NCBI RefSeq assembly: GCF_009760405.1
Contig: NZ_WRPP01000001.1
Location: 62,001-126,000, forward strand
Direction of reading: 5' to 3'
Length of the DNA stretch: 64,000 nucleotides
Source of the DNA: Nocardia terrae
GTDB lineage: Bacteria > Actinomycetota > Actinomycetes > Mycobacteriales > Mycobacteriaceae
Part shown: positions 37,522-46,533 of the stretch, one piece after another
Layout of the letters: every line of letters starts with the position of its first letter
How positions within the stretch are numbered: position 1 is the first letter of the stretch
The notes under the pieces: model-generated
The model's database searches: none
What the model saw: the letters and a program-made list of their open reading frames with translations, nothing else
What the model was told of the DNA's origin: nothing
Translations under genes and position numbers: made by a program

Positions 37522-38382
37522 ATGGCGAATACCCTTCCGGCGCAGGCGTATCCCAAGGCGCGCCGCATCAGGTTCCGATTCGATCAGAGCGATTCACGCG
37601 ACAAGTACTTCGTCGAAAACGACATGGTCTACAGCCATTTCGTGGCCGGCATGTCCGGCGGGTTCCCGGCCGGGGAGGAATCCTTCATCCGCTCGGTCCG
37701 CCGCGTGGCCGACCGGGTCACCGATCCCGTGCTCAAGAAGAGGGTGACCGGTTTCGTCGGGCAGGAGGCCATGCACGGCCACGAGCACCGCAGACTCAAT
37801 GAAAAGCTCGTCGAGCTGGGCTATCCCATCGATTGGCTGGACTCGGACAAGATCAAGGAACGCGCCCTCTGGCTCGAGGAGCGGCTCTCGCCCGAAGTGC
37901 ACCTGGCCATGACCGCGGCCGCCGAGCACTACACCGCGGTGCTCGCCCAGCGGGTCCTCTCCAGCGACGAGATCCAGAACATCCCGGGTGATCCCGAGGT
38001 GTGGAACCTGCTGAACTGGCACGCGCTGGAGGAGCTCGAGCACAAGTCGGTGGCCTTCGACGTGTTCCGCGCGGTCGGCGGCAGCGAGCGCACCCGCATC
38101 GGGGTCATGCTCGCCATGTACTCGCTGACCCTGCCGCTGACGTATCTGAGCCTGGCCCTGGCGGTCTGGCGCGACGACAACGCGCGGCGGCAGCCGGTGC
38201 GGGTCGCGCGCGAGGCGTACCGGCTGTTCACCGGCCCGGTCTTCCGCGGGCTCATGCCGGAGCTGGGCAAGTACCTGCGCCCCGGCTTCCACCCCGACGA
38301 CATCGACACCTCCGAGCTGCTCTCCCGTTGGCAGCGTGAGCTTTTCGGGAAGAACGGCCAGCTCGTCGACCACCTGAAGTAA
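37522..38382 (+). CDS. PF10118-type predicted metal-dependent hydrolase, copy 1
   Basis: The 286-residue protein has the family's Glu/His-rich helices: GEESFIRSVRR, FVGQEAMHGHEHRRLNEKL, and LNWHALEELEHKSVAFDVF. The spacing of Glu and ExxH resembles a ferritin-like di-metal centre, although the family is labelled hydrolase. A hydrophobic segment (MLAMYSLTLPLTYLSLALAV) near residue 200 suggests membrane association. The C-terminus has LRPGFHPDDIDTSELL. Function is not established. It is the first gene of an operon and is 31 bases before its own paralogue. Confidence 0.85.
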   Translation: MANTLPAQAYPKARRIRFRFDQSDSRDKYFVENDMVYSHFVAGMSGGFPAGEESFIRSVRRVADRVTDPVLKKRVTGFVGQEAMHGHEHRRLNEKLVELGYPIDWLDSDKIKERALWLEERLSPEVHLAMTAAAEHYTAVLAQRVLSSDEIQNIPGDPEVWNLLNWHALEELEHKSVAFDVFRAVGGSERTRIGVMLAMYSLTLPLTYLSLALAVWRDDNARRQPVRVAREAYRLFTGPVFRGLMPELGKYLRPGFHPDDIDTSELLSRWQRELFGKNGQLVDHLK

Positions 38383-38413
38383 CCACAACTCCATCGCGAG
38401 AAAGGACCGGCCA

Positions 38414-39295
38414 ATGGTGATCGGTCGGCAGGAAAACACGTCCCCCATGCCCTACCCGAAGGTGCGGCGCATGCGATTCCGGTTCGGCGAGCCCGAGCCG
38501 ATGGCGCATCACTTCGTCCAGGGCGACATTCCCCTCACCCATTTGATCGCCGTGCTCTCGGGGGCCTTCCCGCCCGGTGAGGAATCCTTCATCCGCTCGG
38601 TCCGCAAATTCTCCGGTGAGATCACCGATCCCGTGCTCAGGAAGCGGGTGGCCGGATTCATCGGTCAAGAGGCGGTGCACGGGCAGCAGCATCGGCGACT
38701 CAACGAGCAGCTCGTCACGAACGGCTTCCCCATCGTCCGCGTCTTCACCTTCGGTCATGACGCGCTACGGGAGAAGGGCCTGATCGCGCTCGAGAACGCG
38801 GTGCCGCGGCAGGTGCACCTGGCGGTGACGGCGGCGGCCGAGCACTACACGGCCACCCTCGCCAAGCGGGTACTGGGCACCGCGGAGATCCAGGATATTC
38901 CCGGTGACTCCGAGGTGTGGAATCTGTTGAACTGGCATGCTTTCGAGGAGCTCGAGCACAAGTCGGTGGCCTTCGACGTCTTCCGCAATGCCGGCGGCGC
39001 GGAGGTCGTGCGCATCGGCGTGATGGCCGGGATGTACGTCTTCACCATTCCGGTGGTCTCGCTCGGCGTGCTGGCCTCGATCCTCAGTGATCCGCGCAGC
39101 TGGCGGCCGATCAAGGTGGTGCGGCAGTCGATCCGGCTCTACCGCGGGCCCATCGTGAAGGGCCTGCTGAAGGAGATGCGGCCCTATATGCGGCCGGGCT
39201 TCCACCCCGACGACATCGACACCACCGCGCTGCTCGAGCAGTGGCGGCGGGAGTTGTTCGGGACCGACGGCGAACTGCTCGACCGAATCGGCTGA
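38414..39295 (+). CDS. PF10118-type predicted metal-dependent hydrolase, copy 2
   Basis: The 293-residue paralogue of the preceding gene shares GEESFIRSVRK, FIGQEAVHGQQHRRLNEQL, LNWHAFEELEHKSVAFDVF and RPGFHPDDIDTTALLEQWRRELFG. Many substitutions show it is an old tandem duplication. A central hydrophobic segment (GMYVFTIPVVSLGVLASIL) is kept. ATG 38414 follows AAAGGA by 7 bases. It lies 13 bases before the flavin monooxygenase, so the hydrolases and the oxidative genes are made together. Two copies may form a hetero-oligomer or divide substrates. Confidence 0.85.
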   Translation: MVIGRQENTSPMPYPKVRRMRFRFGEPEPMAHHFVQGDIPLTHLIAVLSGAFPPGEESFIRSVRKFSGEITDPVLRKRVAGFIGQEAVHGQQHRRLNEQLVTNGFPIVRVFTFGHDALREKGLIALENAVPRQVHLAVTAAAEHYTATLAKRVLGTAEIQDIPGDSEVWNLLNWHAFEELEHKSVAFDVFRNAGGAEVVRIGVMAGMYVFTIPVVSLGVLASILSDPRSWRPIKVVRQSIRLYRGPIVKGLLKEMRPYMRPGFHPDDIDTTALLEQWRRELFGTDGELLDRIG

Positions 39296-39308
39296 GCGGG
39301 AGACGGAC

Positions 39309-40877
39309 ATGGGAAGAAACGGTGGCAGTGGTGTGCCCACCGAGGCCCGCCCCGACCACGAGGTCATCGTGGTCGGGGCCGGGTTCGGCGGAATCGGCAC
39401 CGGGATCGCACTGCAACGCAAGGGCATTCATGACTTCGTGATCGTCGACAAATGGGATCGGGTGGGCGGCACCTGGCACGCCAACACCTATCCCGGTGTG
39501 GCGGTGGATATTCCGTCGTTCATCTACAGTTTCTCCTACGAGCAGCGTGGTGACTGGTCGCGAATCTTCGCGCCCGGGACCGAACTGCGGGACTACGCGG
39601 AGGGCATGGTCGACAAGTACGGGCTGCGGGACAAGCTGCGGCTGAACACGACCGTCACGGCCGCGGAATTCGACGACCGGAACAGTCTGTGGCGCTTGAC
39701 CACCGACGGCGGACAGCGGCTCACCGCGCGGTATGTGGTGCTTGCCATCGGCGGGCTGGAACGGCCCAAGATGCCCGACATCGAGGGGCTGGACAGCTTC
39801 GGCGGAACGTTGATGCACACGGCGATGTGGGATCACGACGTGCCGCTGACCGGCAAGCGGGTGGCGGTGATCGGCACGGGGGCCACTGCGCTGCAGTTGA
39901 TTCCGGCCATTGTCGACGAGACCGAGCATCTGACGGTGTTCCAGCGGACGCCGATCTGGGTGTTCCCCAAGAACGACGCCGAGGTCGGCCGGCTCGGCCG
40001 GCGGATCCTGGGGAACCGCCGGATTCGGTCGGCGTTGCGGCTGGTCGGCAATGTCGGCACCGAGGTGGCCATGAGCGGCATGGTGGTCGGGCCGACCTGG
40101 GTCACCGATACCGCGCGGCGACTGGCCGAGGTGCCGATCCGGCGGTGGATGCGGGCTCAGGTGCGCGATCCGGAACTGCGGGAGAAGCTCACGCCGCGTT
40201 ACGGTTTGGGCTGCAAGCGGCCCTCGATGTCCAACGACTACCTGCGGACGTTCAACCGCTCCGACGTCAGCCTGGTCACCGATTCCATCGCCCGGATCAC
40301 CGAACGCGGTGTGGTCACCGCGGACGGCACCGAGCACGAGATCGATGTGCTCGTCTGCGCCACCGGATTCAAGCTGTGGGACAAGGGCGCGATTCCGCCG
40401 TTCCCGGTGCACGGCCGCGGCGGCAAGGACCTCGAACAGTTCTGGGACGAACAGCGATACCAGTCCTACCAGGGGGTTTCGGTGCCGGGCTTCCCGAACG
40501 CCTTCACCATCACCGGGCCCTACGGGTTCGTGCTGGGCTCCTACATCTGGATGATCGAGGCCACCTCGGCGCATCTGGCGCGGGTCATCGCGGAGTCGCG
40601 GGAACGCGGCACCAACGAGGTGGAGATCCGGCAGGAGGTGCACGACGAGTACTTCCGGCGGTGCCTGAAGCGGCAGGAGCGGAACTTCCTGTTCACCTCG
40701 GTCTGCGACGGCTCCAACACCTATTACCTCGACAATCACGGTGATTCGCCGTTCCGTCCGTCGACACACGGCGAGATGTACTGGCAGAACCGGCATTTCG
40801 ATCTCGACGTGTATCGCTACACGGTCGGCGCGCCGGTCGACTCACCGGCGGTCGCGCTCTCCGAGGAGGCACTGTGA
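39309..40877 (+). CDS. Flavin-containing / Baeyer-Villiger-type monooxygenase
   Basis: The 522-residue protein has an FAD site EVIVVGAGFGGIGTGIAL near residue 20, the DKWDRVGGTWHANTYPG segment typical of class B monooxygenases, and a second nucleotide site VAVIGTGATALQLIPAIV for NADPH near residue 190. A late CATGF (VLVCATGFKLWDKG) is also characteristic. Such enzymes insert oxygen into ketones or oxidise N/S atoms. It is third in the operon, overlapping the SDR gene by four bases. An SDR that makes ketones and a monooxygenase that oxidises them form a logical pair, as in the mycobacterial mymA operon. Confidence 0.9.
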   Translation: MGRNGGSGVPTEARPDHEVIVVGAGFGGIGTGIALQRKGIHDFVIVDKWDRVGGTWHANTYPGVAVDIPSFIYSFSYEQRGDWSRIFAPGTELRDYAEGMVDKYGLRDKLRLNTTVTAAEFDDRNSLWRLTTDGGQRLTARYVVLAIGGLERPKMPDIEGLDSFGGTLMHTAMWDHDVPLTGKRVAVIGTGATALQLIPAIVDETEHLTVFQRTPIWVFPKNDAEVGRLGRRILGNRRIRSALRLVGNVGTEVAMSGMVVGPTWVTDTARRLAEVPIRRWMRAQVRDPELREKLTPRYGLGCKRPSMSNDYLRTFNRSDVSLVTDSIARITERGVVTADGTEHEIDVLVCATGFKLWDKGAIPPFPVHGRGGKDLEQFWDEQRYQSYQGVSVPGFPNAFTITGPYGFVLGSYIWMIEATSAHLARVIAESRERGTNEVEIRQEVHDEYFRRCLKRQERNFLFTSVCDGSNTYYLDNHGDSPFRPSTHGEMYWQNRHFDLDVYRYTVGAPVDSPAVALSEEAL

Positions 40878-41770
40878 AACTCAATTCCGTCGATCCACGG
40901 CTGGTCGTGGTCACCGGCGCGGGCAGCGGCATCGGGCGGGCGACGGCGATGCGGTTCGCGCGCACGGGGTCCAAGGTCGTGGTCTCCGATATCGACAAGG
41001 ACGCGGCGCTGTCCACGGTCGCGCTGATCCAATCGAAGGGCGGGCGCGCGGGCGCCGCGCAGCTCGATGTCACCGATCCGCACGCCTGGGCCGAGTTCGC
41101 CCGGGACGTGCACGCCGACCACGGTGTTCCGGATGTGCTGGTCAACAATGCCGGAATCCTGGTCAGCGGCGCGTTTCTGGATCTCGAACCCGAGGACTGG
41201 GATCGGCAGCTGAGCGTGAACCTGCTCGGGGTCGTGCACGGCTGCCGCACCTTCGGGCGGCTCATGATCGACGAGGGCAAGCGCGGCCACATCGTGAACA
41301 TCGCCTCGGCGGCAGCCTTCACGCCGACGCCGGTGATGTCGGCGTACTCGGTGTCCAAGGCCGGGGTGAAGATGCTGACCGAATGCCTGCGGCTGGAGCT
41401 CGCGCCCAAAGGTGTTGGTGTGAGCGCGATCTGCCCCGGCGTGATCAACACCAATATCGGCGAGCATGCCATCGCGGTGGGCGTCGACCCGGCCTTGGTC
41501 GAGCGCGGCAAGCAGATCACCGCGCAGATCCAGGAACTGGCGGAACGCCTGCCGTTCTCGCCGCTGAGTCCGGACCTGGTGGCGCGCGCGGTGGTGCGGT
41601 CCATCCGCTACGACCTGGCCGTGGTTCCGGTTCGGGCCGAAGCGTGGCTGGGCTACTTCATGCTGCGGATCGCTCCCGGCGTGAATCGTCGGATCACCCA
41701 GCCGCTTTCGATGGAGCGCATCCAGTCGCTCGGCGAGCTCGTCCTGGGCAGGGGAGGAGGCACCCGGTGA
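40874..41770 (+). CDS. Short-chain dehydrogenase/reductase
   Basis: The 298-residue SDR has the TGAGSGIGRATAM cofactor loop, NNAGILVSG, and the catalytic S-Y-K set (IASAAAFTPTPVMSAYSVSKAG). DIDKD at the end of the second strand favours NAD(H). It probably interconverts an alcohol and a ketone in the same pathway as the upstream monooxygenase. GTG 40874 overlaps the upstream stop (GTGA), showing translational coupling, and the same overlap joins it to the next gene. Confidence 0.9.
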   Translation: MKLNSVDPRLVVVTGAGSGIGRATAMRFARTGSKVVVSDIDKDAALSTVALIQSKGGRAGAAQLDVTDPHAWAEFARDVHADHGVPDVLVNNAGILVSGAFLDLEPEDWDRQLSVNLLGVVHGCRTFGRLMIDEGKRGHIVNIASAAAFTPTPVMSAYSVSKAGVKMLTECLRLELAPKGVGVSAICPGVINTNIGEHAIAVGVDPALVERGKQITAQIQELAERLPFSPLSPDLVARAVVRSIRYDLAVVPVRAEAWLGYFMLRIAPGVNRRITQPLSMERIQSLGELVLGRGGGTR

Positions 41771-42819
41771 ATGCTCGCGCCCACGAACTCGAGGTGCGCG
41801 AAGTCATCAGCGAGACCGCCGACGCGGTCTCGCTGATCTTCGATATCCCCACCGACCTCACCCGCCGCTTCGTCTACGCGCCCGGCCAGTACCTGACCCT
41901 GCGCGTCCCCGGTGACCGCACGGGTTCGGTGGCCCGCTGCTACTCGCTGTCCTCGAGCCCCCACTGCGGCGACCGCCCCACCGTCACCATCAAACGCACT
42001 CCCGGCGGCTACGCGTCGAACTGGCTGTGCGACAACGTCTCCGCCGGCGACATCCTCACCGTCCTCGAGCCCGCGGGCAATTTCGTCCCGCGCACCTGGA
42101 ACCGCGATCTGCTCCTGTGCGCCGCCGGCAGCGGTATCACCCCGATCATGTCGATCCTCAAATCGGCCCTGACCCTCGGCAACGCCGCCATCGCCCTCCT
42201 CTACGCGAACCGCGACCGTGACTCCATCATCTTCGCCCCCCAACTCCGAGACCTGGCCCGCCGCCACCCCCGCCGCCTGACCGTCACCCACTGGCTCGAA
42301 TCCGAGCGCGGCCTCCCCACCTCCCGCGATCTCGCCACCTGGGCCCGCTCCCACCGCCGCCACGACGTTTACCTCTGCGGCCCAACAGGTTTCACCGCAA
42401 CCGTCAAACAGGCTCTGACTCAGCTCCGCATCCCCGACCGGGCCATCCACCAGGAGGAATACCGCTCTCTCACCGACAACCCCTTCGAACACCACACCTC
42501 GCTCACCACCGAGCCCCCACCCTCCACACCCATCGCCACCTCCGACGCCGCGACAGTCCGCGTCGACATAGACGGCGAAACCCACACCCTCCCTTGGCCC
42601 CGCAACAAGAAGCTCCTCGACCTCCTCCTGGACCACGGCATAGACGCCCCTTACGTCTGCCGCGAATCCGCCTGCGGCACCTGCATCTGCCACGTAGACC
42701 AAGGCCGCACCCACATGCTCCACAACGAAGCCCTCATCGACGATGAACTAAGCCAGGGCTACACCCTCGCCTGCCAAACCCTCCCCGACTCCGACACCGT
42801 CGACATCACCTTCGAGTAG
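41767..42819 (+). CDS. Ferredoxin-NAD(P)H reductase with C-terminal 2Fe-2S domain (KshB/PaaE-like)
   Basis: The 350-residue electron-transfer protein has the FAD-binding RCYSLSSSP motif, the NAD(P) site LLLCAAGSGITPIMSILKS and VYLCGPTGF, and a plant-type 2Fe-2S domain near residues 260-350 with the ligand pattern CRESACGTC and a later LACQ. It would feed electrons from NAD(P)H to an oxygenase, as KshB does for 3-ketosteroid 9-alpha-hydroxylase. No Rieske oxygenase or P450 is in the operon; possible partners are the diiron-like PF10118 proteins. GTG 41767 overlaps the SDR stop and has GGGGAGGAGG upstream. Confidence 0.9.
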   Translation: MNARAHELEVREVISETADAVSLIFDIPTDLTRRFVYAPGQYLTLRVPGDRTGSVARCYSLSSSPHCGDRPTVTIKRTPGGYASNWLCDNVSAGDILTVLEPAGNFVPRTWNRDLLLCAAGSGITPIMSILKSALTLGNAAIALLYANRDRDSIIFAPQLRDLARRHPRRLTVTHWLESERGLPTSRDLATWARSHRRHDVYLCGPTGFTATVKQALTQLRIPDRAIHQEEYRSLTDNPFEHHTSLTTEPPPSTPIATSDAATVRVDIDGETHTLPWPRNKKLLDLLLDHGIDAPYVCRESACGTCICHVDQGRTHMLHNEALIDDELSQGYTLACQTLPDSDTVDITFE

Positions 42820-42842
42820 GCGGGTTCAGGCCCTGATCGTCC

Positions 42843-43631
42843 CTACTCACTCGAAAGACGGGTGGCGCGGATTACCTCGGTGCGGAGGGGGACTTCGAAG
42901 GGGCCGGCGGCGGTTTCGGGCATGGTCTGGAGGAAGGCGGAGACTCGGGCGAGGAGGGCGGTGCGTTCGGCGGGGGTGATCACCAATGTGTGGGATTGGG
43001 TTCCGATTGTGGCGGTGAGGGATTCGGCGGTGCGGAGGTGGTAGTGGGGGAAGACCGAGTGCTCGAAGGGCGTGAATCGGGGGTCGGAGGGGAGGATTTG
43101 GCGGGACGGGCGGGGGAGTGAGGCGCTCGAGCGGGAGATGCGGTCGAGTTCGGCTACCCACTCGACCGAGGTGTCGGTGTCGTACCAGAAGGCCGCCAGC
43201 ACGCCGCCCAGGCGGAGCACGCGGGCGATCTCGGGGAAGGCGCGGGGTGGGTCGAACCAGTGAAAGGCTTGGCCTACGAAGACGGCGTCGACCGAATTCG
43301 AGGGCAGGGGAATGGATTCGGCGGTTCCGTCCAGGACTGGCACTCGGGGGTGGTGCTGGTGGAGGACGGCGCGCATCGCTTCGTCGGGTTCCACCGCGGT
43401 GACGTGTGTACCGGCGGCGAGGGCCACTCCGGTGAGTTTGCCTGTGCCCGCGGCGAGATCGAGCACTCGCGGGGAAGCCGGTTCGTGCAAGGGTTCCAGG
43501 GCCCAGCGCACGGCGGCCAATGGGTAGTCCGGGCGATGGTCGTCGTAGGACTCGGCCTCCGCTCCGAATGTTTTCGCGCGACGGGTGCGCTCGTCGGAAT
43601 CCTGGATCTCCCACCTGCCCATTCCGCTCAT
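42843..43631 (-). CDS. Class I SAM-dependent methyltransferase
   Basis: The 262-residue protein has motif I VLDLAAGTGKLTG, motif II region AVEPDEAM, and VFVGQAFHWFDP followed by RVLRLGGVLAAFW, the usual Methyltransf_11 order. Substrate not identifiable. The start is either ATG 43631 or ATG 43622; neither has a good Shine-Dalgarno. It is tail to tail with the reductase gene (23 bases apart) and divergent from the deletion-scarred MFS gene. Cytoplasmic. Confidence 0.85.
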   Translation of the reverse strand: MSGMGRWEIQDSDERTRRAKTFGAEAESYDDHRPDYPLAAVRWALEPLHEPASPRVLDLAAGTGKLTGVALAAGTHVTAVEPDEAMRAVLHQHHPRVPVLDGTAESIPLPSNSVDAVFVGQAFHWFDPPRAFPEIARVLRLGGVLAAFWYDTDTSVEWVAELDRISRSSASLPRPSRQILPSDPRFTPFEHSVFPHYHLRTAESLTATIGTQSHTLVITPAERTALLARVSAFLQTMPETAAGPFEVPLRTEVIRATRLSSE

Positions 43632-43687
43632 ATCGCCATGCTATGTCGCTCGTCCGGCTGCGATCTCGGATCCGGGCGAACAACCCG

Positions 43688-43717
43688 TTGCAATCGACAT
43701 ACGCTCGTACGTATTCT
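43688..43717 (+). promoter_or_regulatory. Putative repressed promoter of the MFS remnant
   Basis: TTGCAA (43688) and TATTCT (43712) are 18 bases apart. A palindrome ATACG-N6-CGTAT (43699-43714) covers the spacer and the start of the -10 element. This is the layout of an operator that blocks polymerase. No regulator gene lies next to it. Confidence 0.5.
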
Positions 43718-43762
43718 TTTCGTGCATCGGTTGGGGCCGGTGACGACGAGGAGGGATTCCTG

Positions 43763-44634
43763 ATGGATGGGATAGCGACCGAGGTGAACGTGGCGGCGAC
43801 GCCGGTTCGGGATCGCTCGACGGCGATCGTGTGGGTGCTGTGTTCTGCCGCGTTCATGGCGATGCTCGACGTGTTCGTAGTGAACGTCGCCTTCACGAAG
43901 ATCGGTGAGTCCTATCGCGGTTCGTCGCTGGCCGACGTGAGCTGGGTGCTCAACGGTTACGCGATCGTCTATGCGGCACTGCTGATTCCGGCGGGCCGCT
44001 TCTCGGACCGGTTCGGCCGCAAGGCCGGATTCCTGGTCGGACTGGGTGTTTTCACGCTGGCGAGCCTGGCGTGCGGATGATGCGGCATCCGAATCCGGTG
44101 GTGTCGCCGACCCTGTTCCGGGTGCGAACGTTCAACTGGGCGAATGCCACCGTGCTGGCGTTCTGCACCGCGTTCGGGGCGTGGTTCCTCAGCATCGCCC
44201 TGTGGCTGGAGAACGCGGCCCACTTCAGCACCATCGCAACCGGGTTGGCCATTGTGCCCGGTCCGCTCATGGTGCCGATCTTCGCGGCCGTCGGCCAACG
44301 CATGATCAAGCGAATGCCGGTGGGCGTCGTTGTGGCCCTGGGGAATCTGCTGCTCGCCGCCGGAGTGCTGCTGGTGCTGGCCGCCGCCTCGACGCACGTG
44401 GAGTACGCCACCCAGGTGCTGCCGGGCTGGGTGCTGTCCGGTGTCGGCATCGGCCTCGCGCTGCCCAGCATGATCGCCTGCGCCGCCGTCCTGATCGCCA
44501 TCCTCGGATCGCTCGATATCCCTGCCGGGCGCATGCTGACCGCATTCCAGCACGGCTGGCTGTTCATATCGCTCGTCGCGATAGCCGGTGCCGCAACGTC
44601 ATTCGGCATCACGACCCGTGCCGCCCGGGCATAA
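43763..44634 (+). pseudogene. DHA2-type MFS transporter, internally deleted
   Basis: The first 105 codons (43763-44080) encode a normal MFS start: AAFMAMLDVFVVNVAFTKIG, VSWVLNGYAIVYAALLIPAG and GRFSDRFGRKAGF, ending FTLASLACG then stop. A second frame (44071-44634) resumes with a normal C-terminal half: SPTLFRVRTFNWANATVL, GLAIVPGPLMVPIFAA and PAGRMLTAFQHGWLFISL. About 293 codons remain of a family norm near 450-470, so roughly 150-170 central codons and the reading frame are lost at about 44075. Transcription may still serve the SGNH hydrolase 10 bases downstream. It has a strong GAGGAGGGA Shine-Dalgarno. Confidence 0.8.
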
Positions 44635-44644
44635 CCGAAAGCAG

Positions 44645-45472
44645 ATGACCATGCGGACAACAGCCATGACCGAACAGTCCGACCCGCTGTGCCTTTCCGA
44701 GACCACCTCCGCGGCACTGCTTTTCGACGCTCCATGGCGGCGGTTCGGTGTGATCGGCGACAGCTTGTCCCTGGGCGTCGGCGACCCGACCCCCGGCTAC
44801 GTGAACAAAGGCTGGTCCGATCGAGTCGCGGACCTGCTCCGACGCGTGTCCCCGGACCTGAGCTATCTCAACACCTCCGAGATCGGCGCTACCACGGCCC
44901 GGACCATGGAGACCCAACTCGACCGCATCCTCGACTTCGGCCCGGACCTGCTGCATCTACCCTGCGGCCCGAACGACATCCTGCGCCGTGACCCCGATTT
45001 CGGTGAGATCGAACGGAACCTGCGAAGCCTCTACGCCCGCGTGGCCGCCACCGGAGCGCTGCTGACCACCTTCACCCTGGGCCGGGCCTTCGACGTACCG
45101 TCATTTCCGGACTGGCCCAGACGAATTCGCACCATGAACGACATCACCCGCCGGGTCGCCGCCGATTACGGCGCGCTGGTCGTCGACACCTGGGACCACC
45201 CGTTCAACGACCGCCCGAATCTCGTCAGCGCGGATCGGATCCACTTCTCGACATCGGGTCAGGCGGTTCTGGCCACCGAGGTCGTCCGGCACCTGGCATA
45301 CCTGCTCGAGCGCCGGACGACCAGTCGGCCTCAGGCCCTGGCGAGTTCGGAGCGGGCCGCGGTGACCATGGTGGTGATGGCCACCGGGAGCGCCTGCACG
45401 GGATCGGGCGCGAAGCGGGGGGAATGGTTGGACGGGAAGCGGGGCGGCAGCGCGCCCTCGGTCAGCATGTAG
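44645..45472 (+). CDS. SGNH/GDSL-type hydrolase
   Basis: The 275-residue protein has the SGNH blocks: GVIGDSLSLGVGD (nucleophile Ser, block I), GPND (block III) and SADRIHFSTSGQ (Asp/His, block V). These enzymes are esterases or lipases acting on small or polymer esters. No signal peptide is visible. ATG 44645 is used; ATG 44666 is an alternative. The family-like part ends near LAYLLERR (about 45315). The remaining ~50 residues are Ala/Gly/Ser-rich and read across the 3' end of the convergent M20 gene, so a normal stop appears to have been lost. Confidence 0.78.
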   Translation: MTMRTTAMTEQSDPLCLSETTSAALLFDAPWRRFGVIGDSLSLGVGDPTPGYVNKGWSDRVADLLRRVSPDLSYLNTSEIGATTARTMETQLDRILDFGPDLLHLPCGPNDILRRDPDFGEIERNLRSLYARVAATGALLTTFTLGRAFDVPSFPDWPRRIRTMNDITRRVAADYGALVVDTWDHPFNDRPNLVSADRIHFSTSGQAVLATEVVRHLAYLLERRTTSRPQALASSERAAVTMVVMATGSACTGSGAKRGEWLDGKRGGSAPSVSM

Positions 45473-46533
45473 GTCTGGTCCTCTTCGGTGAAGCGGGCCG
45501 GATCGATGCCGCCGATGTGCCAGAACACCGACGGGGCCTGGGCGGCCGTGCCGAAAGCGCCGAAATCCTCACTGCCGGTTATGGGATGCTCCATGGGCAT
45601 GACGGGCAGCCCGGCGCCGGTGAGGGCGGCCAGCACCCGTTCGGTGTCGCCGGGGGTGTTCTCGGTGACCGGGAAGTGGTCGTAGAACTCGACTTTCGGC
45701 TCCTGGGGCGCGCCCGCCGCGGCGGCCTCGGCCTCGGCCATGCGCTGGATACCCTCGATCATGTGGTCGCGGGTGCCGTCGGTGAAGGTGCGCAGGCTCA
45801 GCAGCACCTCGGAGGTGTCGGCGATGATGTTCGGCCGGGTCCCCGCGTGCAGCGCCCCGGCGGTGAGGACCGGGCTCGAGGCGGTCGCGGTCTGGCGCGC
45901 GGTCAGCGACTGCAGGCGCACCACCAGCGAGGCCGCCATGAGCAGCGGGTCGATGGCGGTGTGCGGCTGGGAGGCGTGGCCGCCCTTGCCCAGGAAGGTG
46001 ATCCGCACCGAGTCCGAGGCGGCCATCAGGGTGCCGGGCCTGCTCAGGATGATGCCCGCGGGCAGCGGGCTCACGTGCTGGCCGAGCACGATCGCCGGAT
46101 GCGGGAACCGTTCCAGCAGACCGTCATTGACCATTCCCTGCGCACCCGACCCGGTCTCCTCGGCGGGCTGGAACAGCGCGACCACGGTGCCGGGCATCGG
46201 ATTCGCCGCCAGTTCGGCGCAGGTGCCGAGCAGCGCGGTGACGTGCACGTCGTGCCCGCAGGCGTGCATGACGCCGGGGACGGTCGAGGCGTAGTCGAGG
46301 CCGGTCTCCTCCTGCACCGGCAGCGCGTCCATGTCCGCCCGCAGCCACACCACCGGGCCGGGCCCGCTCCGCAGCACGCCGACAACGCCGGTGCCGCCGA
46401 CATTCTCGGTCACCTCCCAGCCGGGCATGGCGCGCAACTCCTCGGCCACCAGGCGCGCCGTGGCGTGCTCCTGGCCCGACAGCTCCGGATGGGCGTGCAG
46501 GTGGCGGTAGACCTGCTGCCAGTGCTCGGTCAT
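45331..46533 (-). CDS. M20-family amidohydrolase
   Basis: The 400-residue M20D-type metallohydrolase has RHLHAHPELSGQEHATA, the metal ligands HACGHDVHVTAL and FQPAEETGSG, GKGGHASQPHTAIDP in the lid domain, and a C-terminal EHPITGSEDFGAFG with the last metal ligand region. It likely cleaves an N-acyl amino acid or similar amide. ATG 46533 overlaps the upstream MFS stop (ATGA), with AAGGAG in place. The transporter probably imports its substrate. Its 3' end overlaps the SGNH gene by 142 bases, tail to tail. It is not a close copy of the M20 gene at 4905. Confidence 0.9.
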   Translation of the reverse strand: MTEHWQQVYRHLHAHPELSGQEHATARLVAEELRAMPGWEVTENVGGTGVVGVLRSGPGPVVWLRADMDALPVQEETGLDYASTVPGVMHACGHDVHVTALLGTCAELAANPMPGTVVALFQPAEETGSGAQGMVNDGLLERFPHPAIVLGQHVSPLPAGIILSRPGTLMAASDSVRITFLGKGGHASQPHTAIDPLLMAASLVVRLQSLTARQTATASSPVLTAGALHAGTRPNIIADTSEVLLSLRTFTDGTRDHMIEGIQRMAEAEAAAAGAPQEPKVEFYDHFPVTENTPGDTERVLAALTGAGLPVMPMEHPITGSEDFGAFGTAAQAPSVFWHIGGIDPARFTEEDQTYMLTEGALPPRFPSNHSPRFAPDPVQALPVAITTMVTAARSELARA

